This document shows, in pieces, positions 45,040 through 56,012 of a stretch of 64,000 nucleotides of DNA (position 1 is its first letter; the number at the start of each line of letters is the position of its first letter). The notes under the pieces were generated by a model. It was given only the letters and a program-made list of their open reading frames with translations. It had not been told where the DNA came from and did no database searches. Origin of the DNA: Culex pipiens pallens (taxonomy: Eukaryota > Arthropoda > Insecta > Diptera > Culicidae); assembly GCF_016801865.2 (NCBI RefSeq), contig NC_068938.1:25684158-25748157 (forward strand), written 5' to 3'. Position numbers and translations under genes: made by a program.

Positions 45040-46318
45040 TTGATGACTAGGGTCTGAACAGTGAAAACGCCGCGCAATGTTTGGGTTTTGTCTTGATTTT
45101 AGACATAAATTGCGACTTGAGTACAATAAATCTTCTAATAAAATACGAGCAAAGTACAGCAAAAAAATCTAACGCAAAACCTTCACCATGTTATCACTGC
45201 ATGACGCACAATGCAAGGCAAAAAAAATGAACTTTTCTTCCGCTGATAATCAGCTCTCATCAGTTCGTTAAGTAGAAATTGCTGATTTAATCATCCCGTA
45301 ATGGCAAATGTCATTCAAGGTCCACGTGCACTAACTCTGTGTGCAACTACTCGGTGATAACACTATCTACACCCGAACCCCCGAGACTTGCCGCTAGTAA
45401 AGTCGCACGAGCTCGGGTTGTGGGAAATCGGGGTCTAATTTCAAATAATTTGTCGAAACAACACCCGAAACCAGGTACTGGTCAGGGTAAACAGTGTCAA
45501 ATTTAATCACAACCACGAGGGCCACCTTCGGGGCGGTGCGCCAGGTATAGAACGTGGCAGTGTTTGACATGCTAAATTTAACACCTTGCGACACCTTCTC
45601 GTAAGGCCTGCCCACGGCAGTTCACCAACCCGGCGTTGGCAGTTTTTATGACCGTGGCCAAAGGCTGGAAAGACTGCTTGTTTGCAGAAATTGTGCTTTT
45701 TGACTTCTGGAATAGTAATATATTTTTCTTTTTTTTTTCCTTAAGTAAAAATCTGAAATTTTGGAAATCTTGATCTTATTTTAAAAATGTGTTTAATTGA
45801 TACCAACCAAGACACTTCCAGGTGGATCGAACGCTCAAATTTGGGCAGGGTTCTTGGCTCTAGAGTGGGGTTGTTTTTGCCAACTCGTGAAAAATAAGCT
45901 GCCTCGCGAGGAAAAGTTTGCAAACGAGGCGCGACCCACATAAATACACGCTGGGTTGCAGGTTTTATTTTGGAGGTTCCATCACACCAAGGAGCGTTGC
46001 GCTCTTGAGGTGGTCACGATTTACTTCAAATGACCCCAGACTGGCGTCATCACCGGTGGACGGTTTTTGGCGAGGAGTGATTTTGCTGGAAGAGGTTTTA
46101 TTTTGCAATTTGTCGAGTTTTGTGCAATTTGATAAGCTTTTTGCTGAGATAGAGCACGTATCATGATTTGTGTGTTACTTACAAATCACGAATTTTCCAA
46201 AACTGTCAAGGAGATACGGGACGACAGTTCTCCTTTTCAACGATAATCAGTTTCGAAATTCGACTATTGTTCAATTTATCGTCTTTAACGCACATATTTT
46301 TGTCAGAATTTACAGTCC
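45040..46318. other. Single-copy island upstream of tRNA-Cys
   Basis: Mixed-GC DNA. The frames at 45394-45615 minus and 45918-46166 plus have no recognisable domains and lie without splice support. No inverted repeats were seen. Confidence 0.45.
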
Positions 46319-46415
46319 AGACTGGATTGTCCAATTTTTCGATTCTTTGAAGTTTCGATTATCCGAAGCACGATTATCCGAAGGTATGGGACTTCGGATA
46401 ATTGAATCATGATCA
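46319..46415. mobile_element. Solo end of pogo-like MITE
   Basis: CAGTCCAGACTGGATTGTCC followed by repeated TTCGATTATCCGAAG and CTTCGGATAATTGAATCATG corresponds to the left end of the element at 33077-33464. No matching right end follows. Confidence 0.65.
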
Positions 46416-47689
46416 AAAAATATACTATTCTTTTAATTTCGTACTTTTAAAATCAAGTTCTGCGATTCCATTTCAATGCTACAAATTTTAATAATTGATT
46501 GCTTATTAAATTACTGAATCCATTTCTCATATTAAATGACGGCCATTTTGACAGCTGTCAATCATCAAGCCTAATTTAAAAATTTGTGACTCGTATTTTT
46601 AAAATGTGAAAATATTTTTTTTTCAAAGGGTTAAGAAAATTTTAAACATTTCAATTTCACTTTTGAACAAAAAAAATCGGATCAATAATTTCCAAGATAT
46701 TACTGGTTCAAATTTTAGGGTCGGATTTCCAAAAACGAAAATTGTAGAGATTTTTTGCAGCTTGTTAAATACATTTTATGCCTTTTTAAGAGAAAGATGA
46801 ATATGAACACCATTTAAATTTAACAAAAATAAAAATAGGAAACTTTTCTGAAATTAATTCGCAATTTTTGCAACCACAACAGTAATTTTGATTCCAGCGA
46901 ATATTTACTTAAGTGACTCTTATTATCATTAAATTTAGGTTATCAAATTTTGAAGGTGCAAATCTTAACCTTCCAGAGAAAATAAACAATCAAACAAATT
47001 CAATTTTACATCTCTAAATGATTCCCATGATTTTTTCATTGGGTCACTATTTCACTTTTTTTTTTATTTATGGCCTGGCGAAAAACAAAACGTCCGTTAT
47101 ACCACTCAAAAGTCAACTTTTTACCCACTAAAACAAATCAAAATTAAGAAAAAAAGAAGGGTGTATAGTTTGTATAAATCGAATTCTTGTGGCAAAAAGT
47201 AAATAAAATATGGCTTTTTTCTCTGAATTTTTTCTCTCCAAACCCTAGTCCTAATCATAACTAACAACTTCAACAACACCAAATCTGGACCTAAGAAATC
47301 GATGGAAAAAGTTTCATCCAATCAACAAATGATAAGTTAGATAAAAAGTCAATTCGCGAAAACGTAGTAAATTGCTCAACGGAGAAACAAACGTTTGACT
47401 AAAAAAACGCAATTCACAGGGTGTTAGCATAAATTGCATTTTTCAGCACTCGTCATGTTTACTCAACTCGGTAAACCTCGTCGGATAAATGTGCTACTGC
47501 TGAATTTTTTTTTTGCCTAAACTATTTAAGGCTTCAGAATATATTTTTGTTGTTTTGAACAATGCTAATATTTTCTAAATCACGCATTTTTTTTATTCCT
47601 ATGAAATTTTAACCGTGCAAAAAATAATGATTTATATTTAATATCCTATTTTTCTCAAATTAATGTGTTCAAACAGTGAGTTCCATCAA
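46416..47689. other. AT-rich spacer with a repeat fragment
   Basis: Mostly unrecognised AT-rich DNA. About 47436-47515 (TTCAGCACTCGTCATG, then CTCGTCGGATAAATGTGC) is a short relative of the stem-loop repeat at 18240-18632. Confidence 0.5.
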
Positions 47690-48684
47690 GTAATGAATAC
47701 CGTCACATCCACCATCATTCCATAACCACCACCTAGAAGAGTCATACTCAAATTGTAGGTGGAGGAAAAACTTTTCATCCCTTTCCGTCGTGAACCCTCG
47801 CGCCAGCGCACATCGCAGCTCCGATTTTCCATCAGTTTGCCCATGGCTGCAGTGCTGAAAAATTCTGCTGCGCTTCGATCGTCGTCATCGTATTTGTGTT
47901 TGTGACTGCGAGGACAACGTCGTGGCGTCGCGACGGCGATCACCAACACGCCAGCTCGCGAGGTTCATTCCGTCGTCGTCGTCGTCGTAGTCGCGAACTA
48001 AAAGCGAAAAAGTAAACTCCTCGTCGCGTTAGTACGTTACCAATTTTCGTTTAGTAAACAACTCAACGGGTCCTCCTGCGAGGAAGCAAAAGTGGCTTAA
48101 ATTTGTGTGGTGTTTGAGGAAAGTTTCGGAAATTTCGTTTCAAGTGCCAGGGAAAAACTTCAATCAGTTTTATGTGAGGTTTTATCGATGTTTTCAAAAG
48201 TTTGAGGAAAACTTTCCCAAGAATTTCGTAAATATTGAACCGCTTGGATGATAATATTTACTACCGCACGATATTTACTACACAAAACTCTGTGCAGCCA
48301 GCAAACATCGCAACATCAGGTGGATTATCGCAAAAGCTCGTCGTACAAATTGTTTGAAAAATATTCGCGGCGTGAAGAAAATATTGTGGCAAATTTCTAA
48401 AAGAAGAAAAGCAAAGTGCAAGTTTGAACCGGATTAGCTTATCGAGTTTCTGTTAGTTTATTTTTTTTCTTCTAACAAGTGAGAAATGATCTAGTGTGAC
48501 GACGGATTTTAAGTGGTTTCGGGAATTATCGAGCTTGTTATCACAAGTTTGAGGAAAACTCGGGAGAGGAGAGCTTTTATCTGCAACGGTTGGGTTCCGT
48601 TGTGGGTGAAGCGAACCCCATTTGGCGGCTGCACCATTTCGCTAAAAGTTTCGAAAATTCTCATCGGAAGTGAAATAGACTACA
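47690..48684 (+). other. Promoter and 5' leader exon of a plus-strand gene
   Basis: A GC-rich, CpG-containing block that ends exactly at a strong donor, ACA|GTAAGTATT (48684/48685), after which the sequence becomes very AT-rich. This is how a first exon entering an intron looks. The transcription start cannot be placed; it may lie near the (CGT)n tract at 47971. Upstream ATGs are followed by early stops, so the block is probably mostly untranslated. Its last base, A, completes an ATG when joined to the exon at 53438. Confidence 0.5.
47971..47988. repeat. (CGT)n trinucleotide run
   Basis: Six CGT units in the proposed promoter or leader of the plus-strand gene. Confidence 0.9.
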
Positions 48685-50011
48685 GTAAGTATTCTTTGGC
48701 TATTCTTTATGTGCAAAGAAAAAATGGGTGCAATTGACCAAACAAAAATATATGGTTGCCGGAAAATGCATAACAAATTGCAACACAAACTAAAATGCAT
48801 TACTTATTTAACTAGAATACTTAACAATTTTAATTTTAAACTAGAATACGTAACAATTTTAATTTTAATTTTTCTTAGAAGAATTTACATTTTACAACGT
48901 ATCTTAATTTTAATCAAGGTAGTTAAAACACGATTTAAAAAAAAATCAACGTCAATACATTTTGCAATAATACCAACAAACATATGCAATTGCCAGGATT
49001 TTAATTTTTGCATTTTTCAAGCAAATTGTATCATTTTTTTGGGATTTGCCGGTTTAAATTTTAAAATAATATGCCACTTGAAAGTAAACTACAATTTAAA
49101 ATTATAATTAGAGATTAATATAATTTTAGCAATATTCAACTGATAATTGCATATTTTATTTTATGTAGCACCGTTTTATGAGTGCAATCGAAAATTGTTG
49201 TGCGATATTTTCACGCAATTTGCTAACTATGTTCAAGTTGGTTGAGCGTTTTAGCAAAAACAACAATTTATTCATGATAACACACACATTTAAAAATAAA
49301 AAACGAATTTCAAATATCAATCAAAAAAGCAACATGTTTAACCCTTCACAGTCACGTGTTTGCTTCTTGCAAGTGATCTTACAAAGTTTGTACAATGTAC
49401 GCGTACGCAATTTCCGAAGGGTTAAAATACCAATTAAAATACATTTGAAGTCCATATTTAAAAAAAAATGTTCTCAAGTTTTAACTAACTATTCACAACA
49501 TTTTTTTTTATTTTAAATATATGAAAATAAGCAAATCGCAAGAAAAGTGAATGTAAGTTAAGGATGATAAAAAGTCAACAATAATATGTTTGCAGCGCAT
49601 TTTTAATGTTAACATGAAAATGCATTTCAACAACAACCATGAAAACTTGAAATATTTCATTTTAATTATAGATACTAAAAGTTTAAAGCTTTTATTTTGA
49701 ATTCAAATGCTTATATAGTAGTAAAGCTAAAATTTTTAACTTTTGTAAATTACAATTTTATATTCATTAATATAGTTCTTTAAAAAATCCTAAACGCATT
49801 TTTTTTATTTCAAAGAAAAATAATTTATTATTTCGGAATTTTACAACTCACTGCATAAAATTATTTAAAAACGTTACTGCATTCTATGGCTAATATTTAA
49901 TGAAAAGAACAAAAACGTGAATACATTAAATACCAGTCCTGTTGTTTTGCAAATATTAGCATCTAAAACTCTACGTATTTACAAAAAAAATTGCAGGCAA
50001 AATATTTCGCA

Positions 50012-50242
50012 GCACACAACAAAAAAGTTGCATTTTGGAATGTTGAACATTTGTTTGGTTGAGTGTTACTTCTTTTTTTAGTAATATTACTCAAAAGAAA
50101 ATATGTATAAATGAGAACCTGATGAAAATTCATCAGAAACTGATGAAAAGTCACCAATTCCTGATGTAATATTACACTTATTTTTTTGACACAAAATCTG
50201 TCACAATTTGTTGGTGAATATTATCATCATTTTTTCTGTGTA
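50012..50242. mobile_element. CACACA..TGTGTA MITE, left copy
   Basis: The left end CACACAACAAAAAAGTTG and the right end TTTTTTCTGTGTA are imperfect inverted repeats. The interior has many TGATGAAAA / TTTTCATCA words and two GTAATATTAC motifs. It is the reverse-orientation counterpart of 50394-50611. Confidence 0.65.
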
Positions 50243-50303
50243 CTGAACATAGGAATTTTACAAAAAATCCAAATAATCTTCAACAAACTCAAACATGCCA
50301 ATA

Positions 50304-50625
50304 CAGTGGACTCTCTGGCTGTCGATCTTCTCAAAATCAGTATTGCTCCAGCTGTCAATAAATTTTTCAGTCCCTTCAAAATATCTACAACAACAGAGAA
50401 AAAAATGATGGTAATATTCATCAGGAAATGGTGACAGATTTTGTGGCAAAAAAATATGATTAATTTTACCCCAGAAAATGATGAATTTTCATCAGTTTTT
50501 GATGAACATTCATAATTTTTACCCATTTTTATGTAATATTACTCAAAACAAGAGGTAATATTCAACCTACCAAATTTCCAACATTCCAAAATTCAACTTT
50601 TTTTTTCTGTGAAGAGAGTCCACTA
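50304..50625. mobile_element. CAGTGGACTCTC MITE hosting another MITE
   Basis: CAGTGGACTCTC at 50304 and GAGAGTCCACTA ending at 50625 are inverted with one mismatch. TA flanks both ends (50302-50303, 50626-50627), so this is a pogo/mariner-type non-autonomous element. Most of its right half is taken up by the insertion at 50394-50611. Confidence 0.7.
50394..50611. mobile_element. ACAGAGAAAAAAA..TTTTCTGTG MITE, nested copy
   Basis: Homologous to 50012-50242 in inverse orientation and to 29187-29386. It shares TCATCAGGAAATGGTGACAG with the complement of the left copy, and CCAAAATTCAACTTTTTT with the copy at 29 kb. It lies inside the CAGTGGACTCTC element. Confidence 0.68.
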
Positions 50626-50790
50626 TAATCGATGCAGGAAAATTCATTTGAATATTTTTTCAGTTCGAAAGATTTTTATTTCCATTAAAAAATAGTTTTT
50701 TGAAAAAAAAATCAACCTTAATTTTTAAGCCGATTTTGAAGGAAGGGGCGAAATAAACTTAGGAAAATATTCCAACGGCCATATCGGCCA

Positions 50791-51510
50791 TCATGATTCA
50801 AATTCCCGGACGCTTCGAAACCCGGACACTTCATCTTGTTTTATTAATTATTTGGATATAAGTTCGCATTATGAATGTCAAAACTGTGTTATTTGATGAA
50901 TTTCAACATCAACTTTCATTTAAATTTTGTTTGAACGCTGTAGTTAATGCCAAAACAATTAAATACAATATAATAATAAATTTACCAAAAATGCGAAACA
51001 TTTCACTTGAAATATTTCATAGGCGTTCGAAGCACCGTAAAGGCAAAGCAGACATTTATGTTTTTGATTTTCTTAAATTTCTAGCCATTTTATATATAAA
51101 CTATCATTTGTTTTGATGTTAACAGCTTATTTGAGATCTAAATAATGCCATTCACTAACATTTCAGTCCAAATTTGTGCGATTCATAAGTTAAATCGAGT
51201 GTCCGGAATTCGAAGCAAAAGTGTCCGGATTTTGAATCAGCTTTTATCAGTGTCCGGAATTCGAAGCAAAAGTGTCCGGATTTCGAATCAGCTTTTATCA
51301 GTGTCCGGGATTCGAAGCACAACAAGTCATTTTAATTTTAAAATTCTGATGAAAAATGGTTAGAAAAGACATATTTTGCATACATTTTCTTAAAACTGAC
51401 AGTTTATACTACATTCTGATGATGTTTCTACATTTACAACTTATTACATGATTTTTTGCCAGCTATAACAAAACTGATATGCTACTAAGTGTCCGGATTT
51501 CGAATCATGA
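50791..51510. mobile_element. TCATGATTC-TIR element containing a minisatellite
   Basis: TCATGATTCAAATTCCCGGAC at the left and GTCCGGATTTCGAATCATGA at the right are imperfect inverted repeats. GTGTCCGG with TTCGAA motifs recur through the element, both near the ends and in the 51-bp array at 51199-51323. It is about 720 bp with no transposase. The frame at 51145-51363 owes its repeated SVSGIRSKSVRI segments to the array and is not accepted as a gene. Confidence 0.65.
51199..51323. repeat. 51-bp minisatellite, about 2.4 copies
   Basis: The unit starts GTGTCCGGAATTCGAAGCAA at 51199 and recurs at 51250 and 51301 (partial). Each full unit holds two GTGTCCGG motifs 25 bp apart, so a shorter ancestral repeat is likely. 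Because 51 is divisible by three, the frame through it stays open. Confidence 0.9.
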
Positions 51511-51838
51511 CGTTACTTGACAAAACGTAAACTGAATCTGAAATATTTCAAAAATATGTTATCGAAGTTCTGTAGAAATTGGTTGATTTTGATTGGTGGT
51601 TCACCGATCCAAATTTTAACAATTCCTCATTAGACGTTTTTCTTTAAAATCTGAAGTTTAAAATTAATAAAATTTAAATCGGGTTAGTAAGTATCTGTGA
51701 AAATTTCTTTTTTAACTTTTTTCGCTAGTTTCATAATATTTAAATAACTATATTACAGATTTTTTGCTAAGTTATTTTAAAAAATCGTAAATCACCGAAC
51801 AATGAACTTTTTTTAAACGATTTTTTACATTTTACATA

Positions 51839-51992
51839 AGGGAACATCCATAAACGACGAGGACACTTTAGGAGGGAGGGGATTGTTCACGCTTCATACA
51901 AAAAAGTTTTTTTGTATGTAAATTGTCCACGACGGGGGAGGGGGGATTCGACAATTTAAAAAAAGTGTCCACGTGGTTTATGGATAGTCCCT
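51839..51992. mobile_element. AGGGAACATCCATAAAC-TIR MITE
   Basis: AGGGAACATCCATAAACGAC on the left and the complement-like TTTATGGATAGTCCCT on the right are imperfect inverted repeats. CATACAAAAAAGTTTTTTTG and CACGACGGGGGAGGGGG mark the interior. 154 bp and non-coding. A captured, truncated relative lies at about 9546-9660. Confidence 0.8.
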
Positions 51993-53437
51993 ACCCAAAA
52001 TCAGTAAATTTCAGTTAACCATTTTGTTCTGCAGTACGAAAATTGGTTAAATCTAGTTCGACTAAGAAAAAATAAGATCAAACAAGGACTTAACAGCAAT
52101 TTTACAACATGGATTACGTTGATGGACTGTGTTAATCTTGCTGTAATTTACATTAAATTTGAACTGCTGACGTCCTGCAAAGTTGCATGTCACGAGCATC
52201 CACAATCTAAAATTAATTGATACGTCAAGACACTACATAATGTTACATATGTTCCGAAAAAAACAATCTACATTCACTTTTTTTTTTGGTACATCATCAA
52301 GAGCTGATAACAATTTATAGCAGCAGCAGCCAGGGCGTTCGCAAAGACCTTTTCCAGTGACCTGCGCTTTGGTGGTGGCAGTTTGCTTGATAATCCGGTC
52401 CGAAAGAGCATCACGGGCTTGCCTCTATCGAAAATTATAAAACTTGAGCCAAGCTCTAGTAAATAACATGAATGAACTGAACATTTGGACGCGCTTTGTA
52501 TGTGCGCGATAACTGACCCACCGGAGGTGATAATGTGAGAGATGGTCTTTTTTTTGAAGAGTACCGTCGACACTGTCGAGCCATGGTGATAGCAAACATC
52601 AAATTAAAGTCTATTTAAGGTTAGGAAAGTGGCGTCTGTACACGTCAGTTAGAACAACAACACCGCTACGGCAACATCCGAAACTGTAATTGATACCAAC
52701 AGTATAGCATCCCACCTGCCGGCCACGTGGATCTCTGCTCGTCCGTATCCCTTTTCTTCTGGAAAGCGCCGTAATGGCGCGTAAAAAGAGAACACGTGCA
52801 GGTCGTTACACGCGCTCCTGGCAGCGCAATTGGCCGCAAGCAAATTCAGAAGACTCAAAGTATCAACTTTCTACGCGAAATGCGGATTCACTAGAAATGA
52901 ACTGTGTACCTTCACCCTTATCAGGATGGCCTGCCTTGCCCGCCGGCTGTACAGATTGATGATAATTAATAGGTTATCAGCTATCATCGGGATCAAGCTC
53001 GCAAGCAGTTTGGAACGGCGGTGGTGGTGGATGCGCAAAAAACTCAGAGATGAGAAATGAGGGTTGGGGATTTTTCCCTCCTCAAGTCTCTGAAGGACAT
53101 CTAGAGGAGAACTGCTAGTTAGATTGTTCCAGGGATTCATTAGATTGGCAATTTTGATGAAATCCTAATTTGTGATACAATCACAATTATATTTTAGGGT
53201 GTACTTTGCAAACTAACAAGCTGACATGAAATTGAAATAAGGCAATCAAGTTTCCAAGTATTATTTGAGTTCTTCGTACACATGAAGAAAACAAATAAAT
53301 CAAAATGTTTTTTTAATAAATGATGATAGATTGTTTCTCAGATCTATAAAAAATGTTGATTAAAAAAAAAGTTTTTGCAAAACATATATTATTATTTTTT
53401 TCTAATCACATGCTCTTCTTTCTTTTCATTTTCACAG

Positions 53438-53517
53438 TGTTGGCGACAACAGCCGCCAACAGCGACATGGCGCCACCCGATGGCTCCATACAATACGAGA
53501 CAAAGTGGCCGAGCATG
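53438..53517 (+). CDS. Short coding exon, start of an unrecognised protein
   Basis: An 80-nt exon bounded by a CTAATCAC branch-point-like motif, a pyrimidine tract and CAG (ending 53437) on the left, and ATG|GTGAGT on the right. The reading frame is open, GC-rich and ordinary in codon use, while the flanks are AT-rich. Joined to the leader ending at 48684, its first two bases complete an ATG (A|TG); a second in-frame ATG at 53467 has a better context (GACATGG). The peptide from that ATG is MAPPDGSIQYETKWPSM, and the exon ends in phase 0. No convincing downstream exon was found before 64000, so the next intron is probably longer than 10 kb. I do not recognise the family. Confidence 0.55.
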
Positions 53518-56012
53518 GTGAGTAATATCCTACTTAACTAATATTTAACTAGAAATCAATCGTACTTTGAACATTGATCTTGTCAACCGTGAGAAATGGC
53601 AAATTTTTATTTTCAAATAATTTGACTTATAAGTACAACAAATGTTTTTTTAAAGAATTAAAGTTATCAGTTTTCTAAATCGGTTATCAGATGCTAAAAA
53701 ACACCACCCCGTGGGTCACATTATCATAAATTTCTGCCACAAGCCAAAGCTCGCATAGTTTATAAAAGCTAACGTCAAACAATGCCACGCGGGTGCCAGG
53801 ATTAATCACCTTTTTGGCAGGAACAACCATGGATTACGGGGTGGGGTCAGAGACCAACAGTTTTTTTCATCTTATGTTCATCTTATTTCCTGTTTCACTT
53901 CTTCATTTTCTTTCCTCTTGTCACATACCCTCTCCGAGACGAAGAGCTCATTTCTATACCACGATTTCTATTGAGACCAAATTTTGTTTGTTTATTTACT
54001 TTAATTTGTGTTCACATTTGAACTCAAAACAAACAAACAAAAAAAGTACAAACAGTGGCCACCGCCATCACCAGTGCTGGCTGGCTCCTCTCTCGGCACT
54101 CACAGCGGTGTAAATATTATTATTTACGTGATTTTTTTTTCTCACTCGTCAACGAAGAAAATTTCTCTAATCGTGATTGGGTGTGAATTAGCCGGCTTCG
54201 TAACGAGGGAGGGCGCGGAAATCTGCGCACTAATTGAGGTGTAATTTTCCGGAAAAGCCCCAGGTGAAAAAGAGGGTATCAATTTCCCCACGAAAAAAGA
54301 AGGACGTCGTTTTCTCACGTAAAACGATATCGAGAGGGTTAATTAAAATGAAAGCGAAGCCGTCGGCTGGCCTCGAGGAAAACGAGGTTAATTGGGGTGA
54401 CTTCGAGAAGGGAAAAGTTCTGTCGGAAAACGGAAAGCGAAAGAAAATTAACGCAAAATTTCGCAAAATGGTCGACTACCAGAAGGAAATCTCGAAATAG
54501 AAGTGAGAGAAAAAAAAGCAATCAGATTTAAAAATAAAAAAGGAAAAAAAAAGAATCACCTAAATTACAGATTCTAATCCCCACAAGACAACATACCGCA
54601 GAGGGGCGAGAGAGCCAGAGCTGAGCTACGTAAATTTAAGACTCCCAGAGGCAACCACCGTCGGTCTCGGACGGACGAGAAATCGTTGGAGTCGCGGATG
54701 ACTGTTGGCCTAAGATTAAAAGCTGGTAGCTCCCTAAATGAGAAGGAAAATCCGACCGACGGCTGCCGAAAGCATTTTCTTTTGCTGTCAGTGGAGTGAC
54801 TTTTGTAATCGGAAAACTTTGTCACGTCTTGAGTAACAAACTGAGGGGCGGGAAAACCTATAAATATTAGTTTGGGGAATGCTCGGGAATTATTCGATCA
54901 ATTAGTGGATTTTCATAAAGAAACTTCTTTTTGGTAGAACTTTATCAATTTGGTGTCTAAGTTGTAAGTTGGGATTATTCAGAAAAAAAAACTGTAATGA
55001 AAATGTAACTTTTTTCTTTTATAATTTATTTAACTCGATTTTTTTTATTTTTGATTTTGGACAAAAAAGCGTCCGAGCAGTTCTCCGTGAAATGTGGAAA
55101 TGGATTTAATTTGTATTTTTTATTTAGCTAAAACTATGTGTGGGGCCTCTTTGACCAGAAAAGTAATTTTATGTCATTGGTTCGCTCAATGCTACATACA
55201 ATTTTGGCAGTTATCCATACAAAAATGTTACGTAAATATTTGAAATTCTATATTTTGCAGAATAATATTCTGAACGATTTGGTATTTTCGGCAATGTTGT
55301 AGATAGATCTGGCTGTCGGTCTTCTCTTCGGTGTAGATTGTAGATCTGGCTGTCTTGATAAAAAGCGTCGTTTTCGAGATATAGCCACTTAAATTTGATG
55401 TTATCTAAACATTTACGATTTTCGATTTAAAAAAAAAAGCCATGAGTGTCTATTCTGATTTTATCTCAGCAAGATATGGTCCAATTCACAATGGCAAAAG
55501 TGAAACATTTCTGAATACTTCTGATCTCCTAGAAAAAAATATTTTGAAAATTTTGGAATCAAAACTAAAACTTCAAAGGACCGAATAATCAATTTTACGG
55601 AATAATGAAATGATACCCAAATTTTCAAAATACTTTCCCGAAGAGATCATAAAAATTCACTAAATGGCCTATTTGGCCAAAGGGAAGGCTCCCACAAAGC
55701 TTTAGCCGAATGAAAAATATAAAAAAAATGTATGAAATTGGCCAATTTTTTGCTCTATTTTTTAGATTTAGATAAGTATGTGCGAAACATTCCCGCAAAG
55801 TTATTTTTAAAAATAGAGATTTTTTGATATGTTTTGTCGTTTTGTGATATAACATTCAATTTTCCAGCAAAAAGAACTTCACATTTGGATTAAGTTAATC
55901 ATAAACAACATAAAAGTGGAGCTGTTTTAAGTGTTAAAAAAGCTGCAATCAATTTTCAAATGCTTATATTATTTCAAATCTATTGGACCTATTTTTACCA
56001 ATTTTAATCAAT
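53518..56012. other. Probable second intron: single-copy block then repeats
   Basis: About 53700-54900 is GC-richer with several frames; the one at 54348-54500 (plus, 50 residues, lysine-rich) opens with an ATG and could be a chance frame. From about 54900 it becomes AT-rich, and 55140-55710 contains TTGGCAGTTATCCATACAAA and CAAAGCTTTAGCCGAATGAA, shared with the repeats at 36.5 and 57.7-59.0 kb. No exon with good splice sites was recognised. Confidence 0.4.

Larger units (their letters stand above)
48685..53437 (+). other. Probable first intron (4753 bp)
   Basis: It runs from GTAAGTATT to TTTTCATTTTCACAG. The first 1.3 kb is single-copy and extremely AT-rich; MITEs fill 50.0-52.0 kb. A GC-richer block at about 52100-53160 has frames on both strands (for example 52649-52858 minus, 52774-52959 plus) without recognisable products and may be intronic regulatory DNA. 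The long frame at 48709-49107 is AT-driven noise. Confidence 0.4.

Noticed and set aside
48709..49107. 132-codon frame just inside the proposed intron
   Set aside because: Composition is driven by AT-rich codons (Ile, Asn, Lys, Phe) and it starts directly after a donor site.
51199..51323. CRISPR-like repeat array
   Set aside because: Head-to-tail minisatellite without unique spacers, in a eukaryotic sequence.
51145..51363. Repetitive 72-codon frame with SVSGIRSKSVRI repeats
   Set aside because: The repeats come from the 51-bp minisatellite, whose length is a multiple of three, so the frame stays open without selection.
54348..54500. 50-residue lysine-rich frame
   Set aside because: Begins with an ATG and looks tidy, but it is short, low in complexity and has no splice context.
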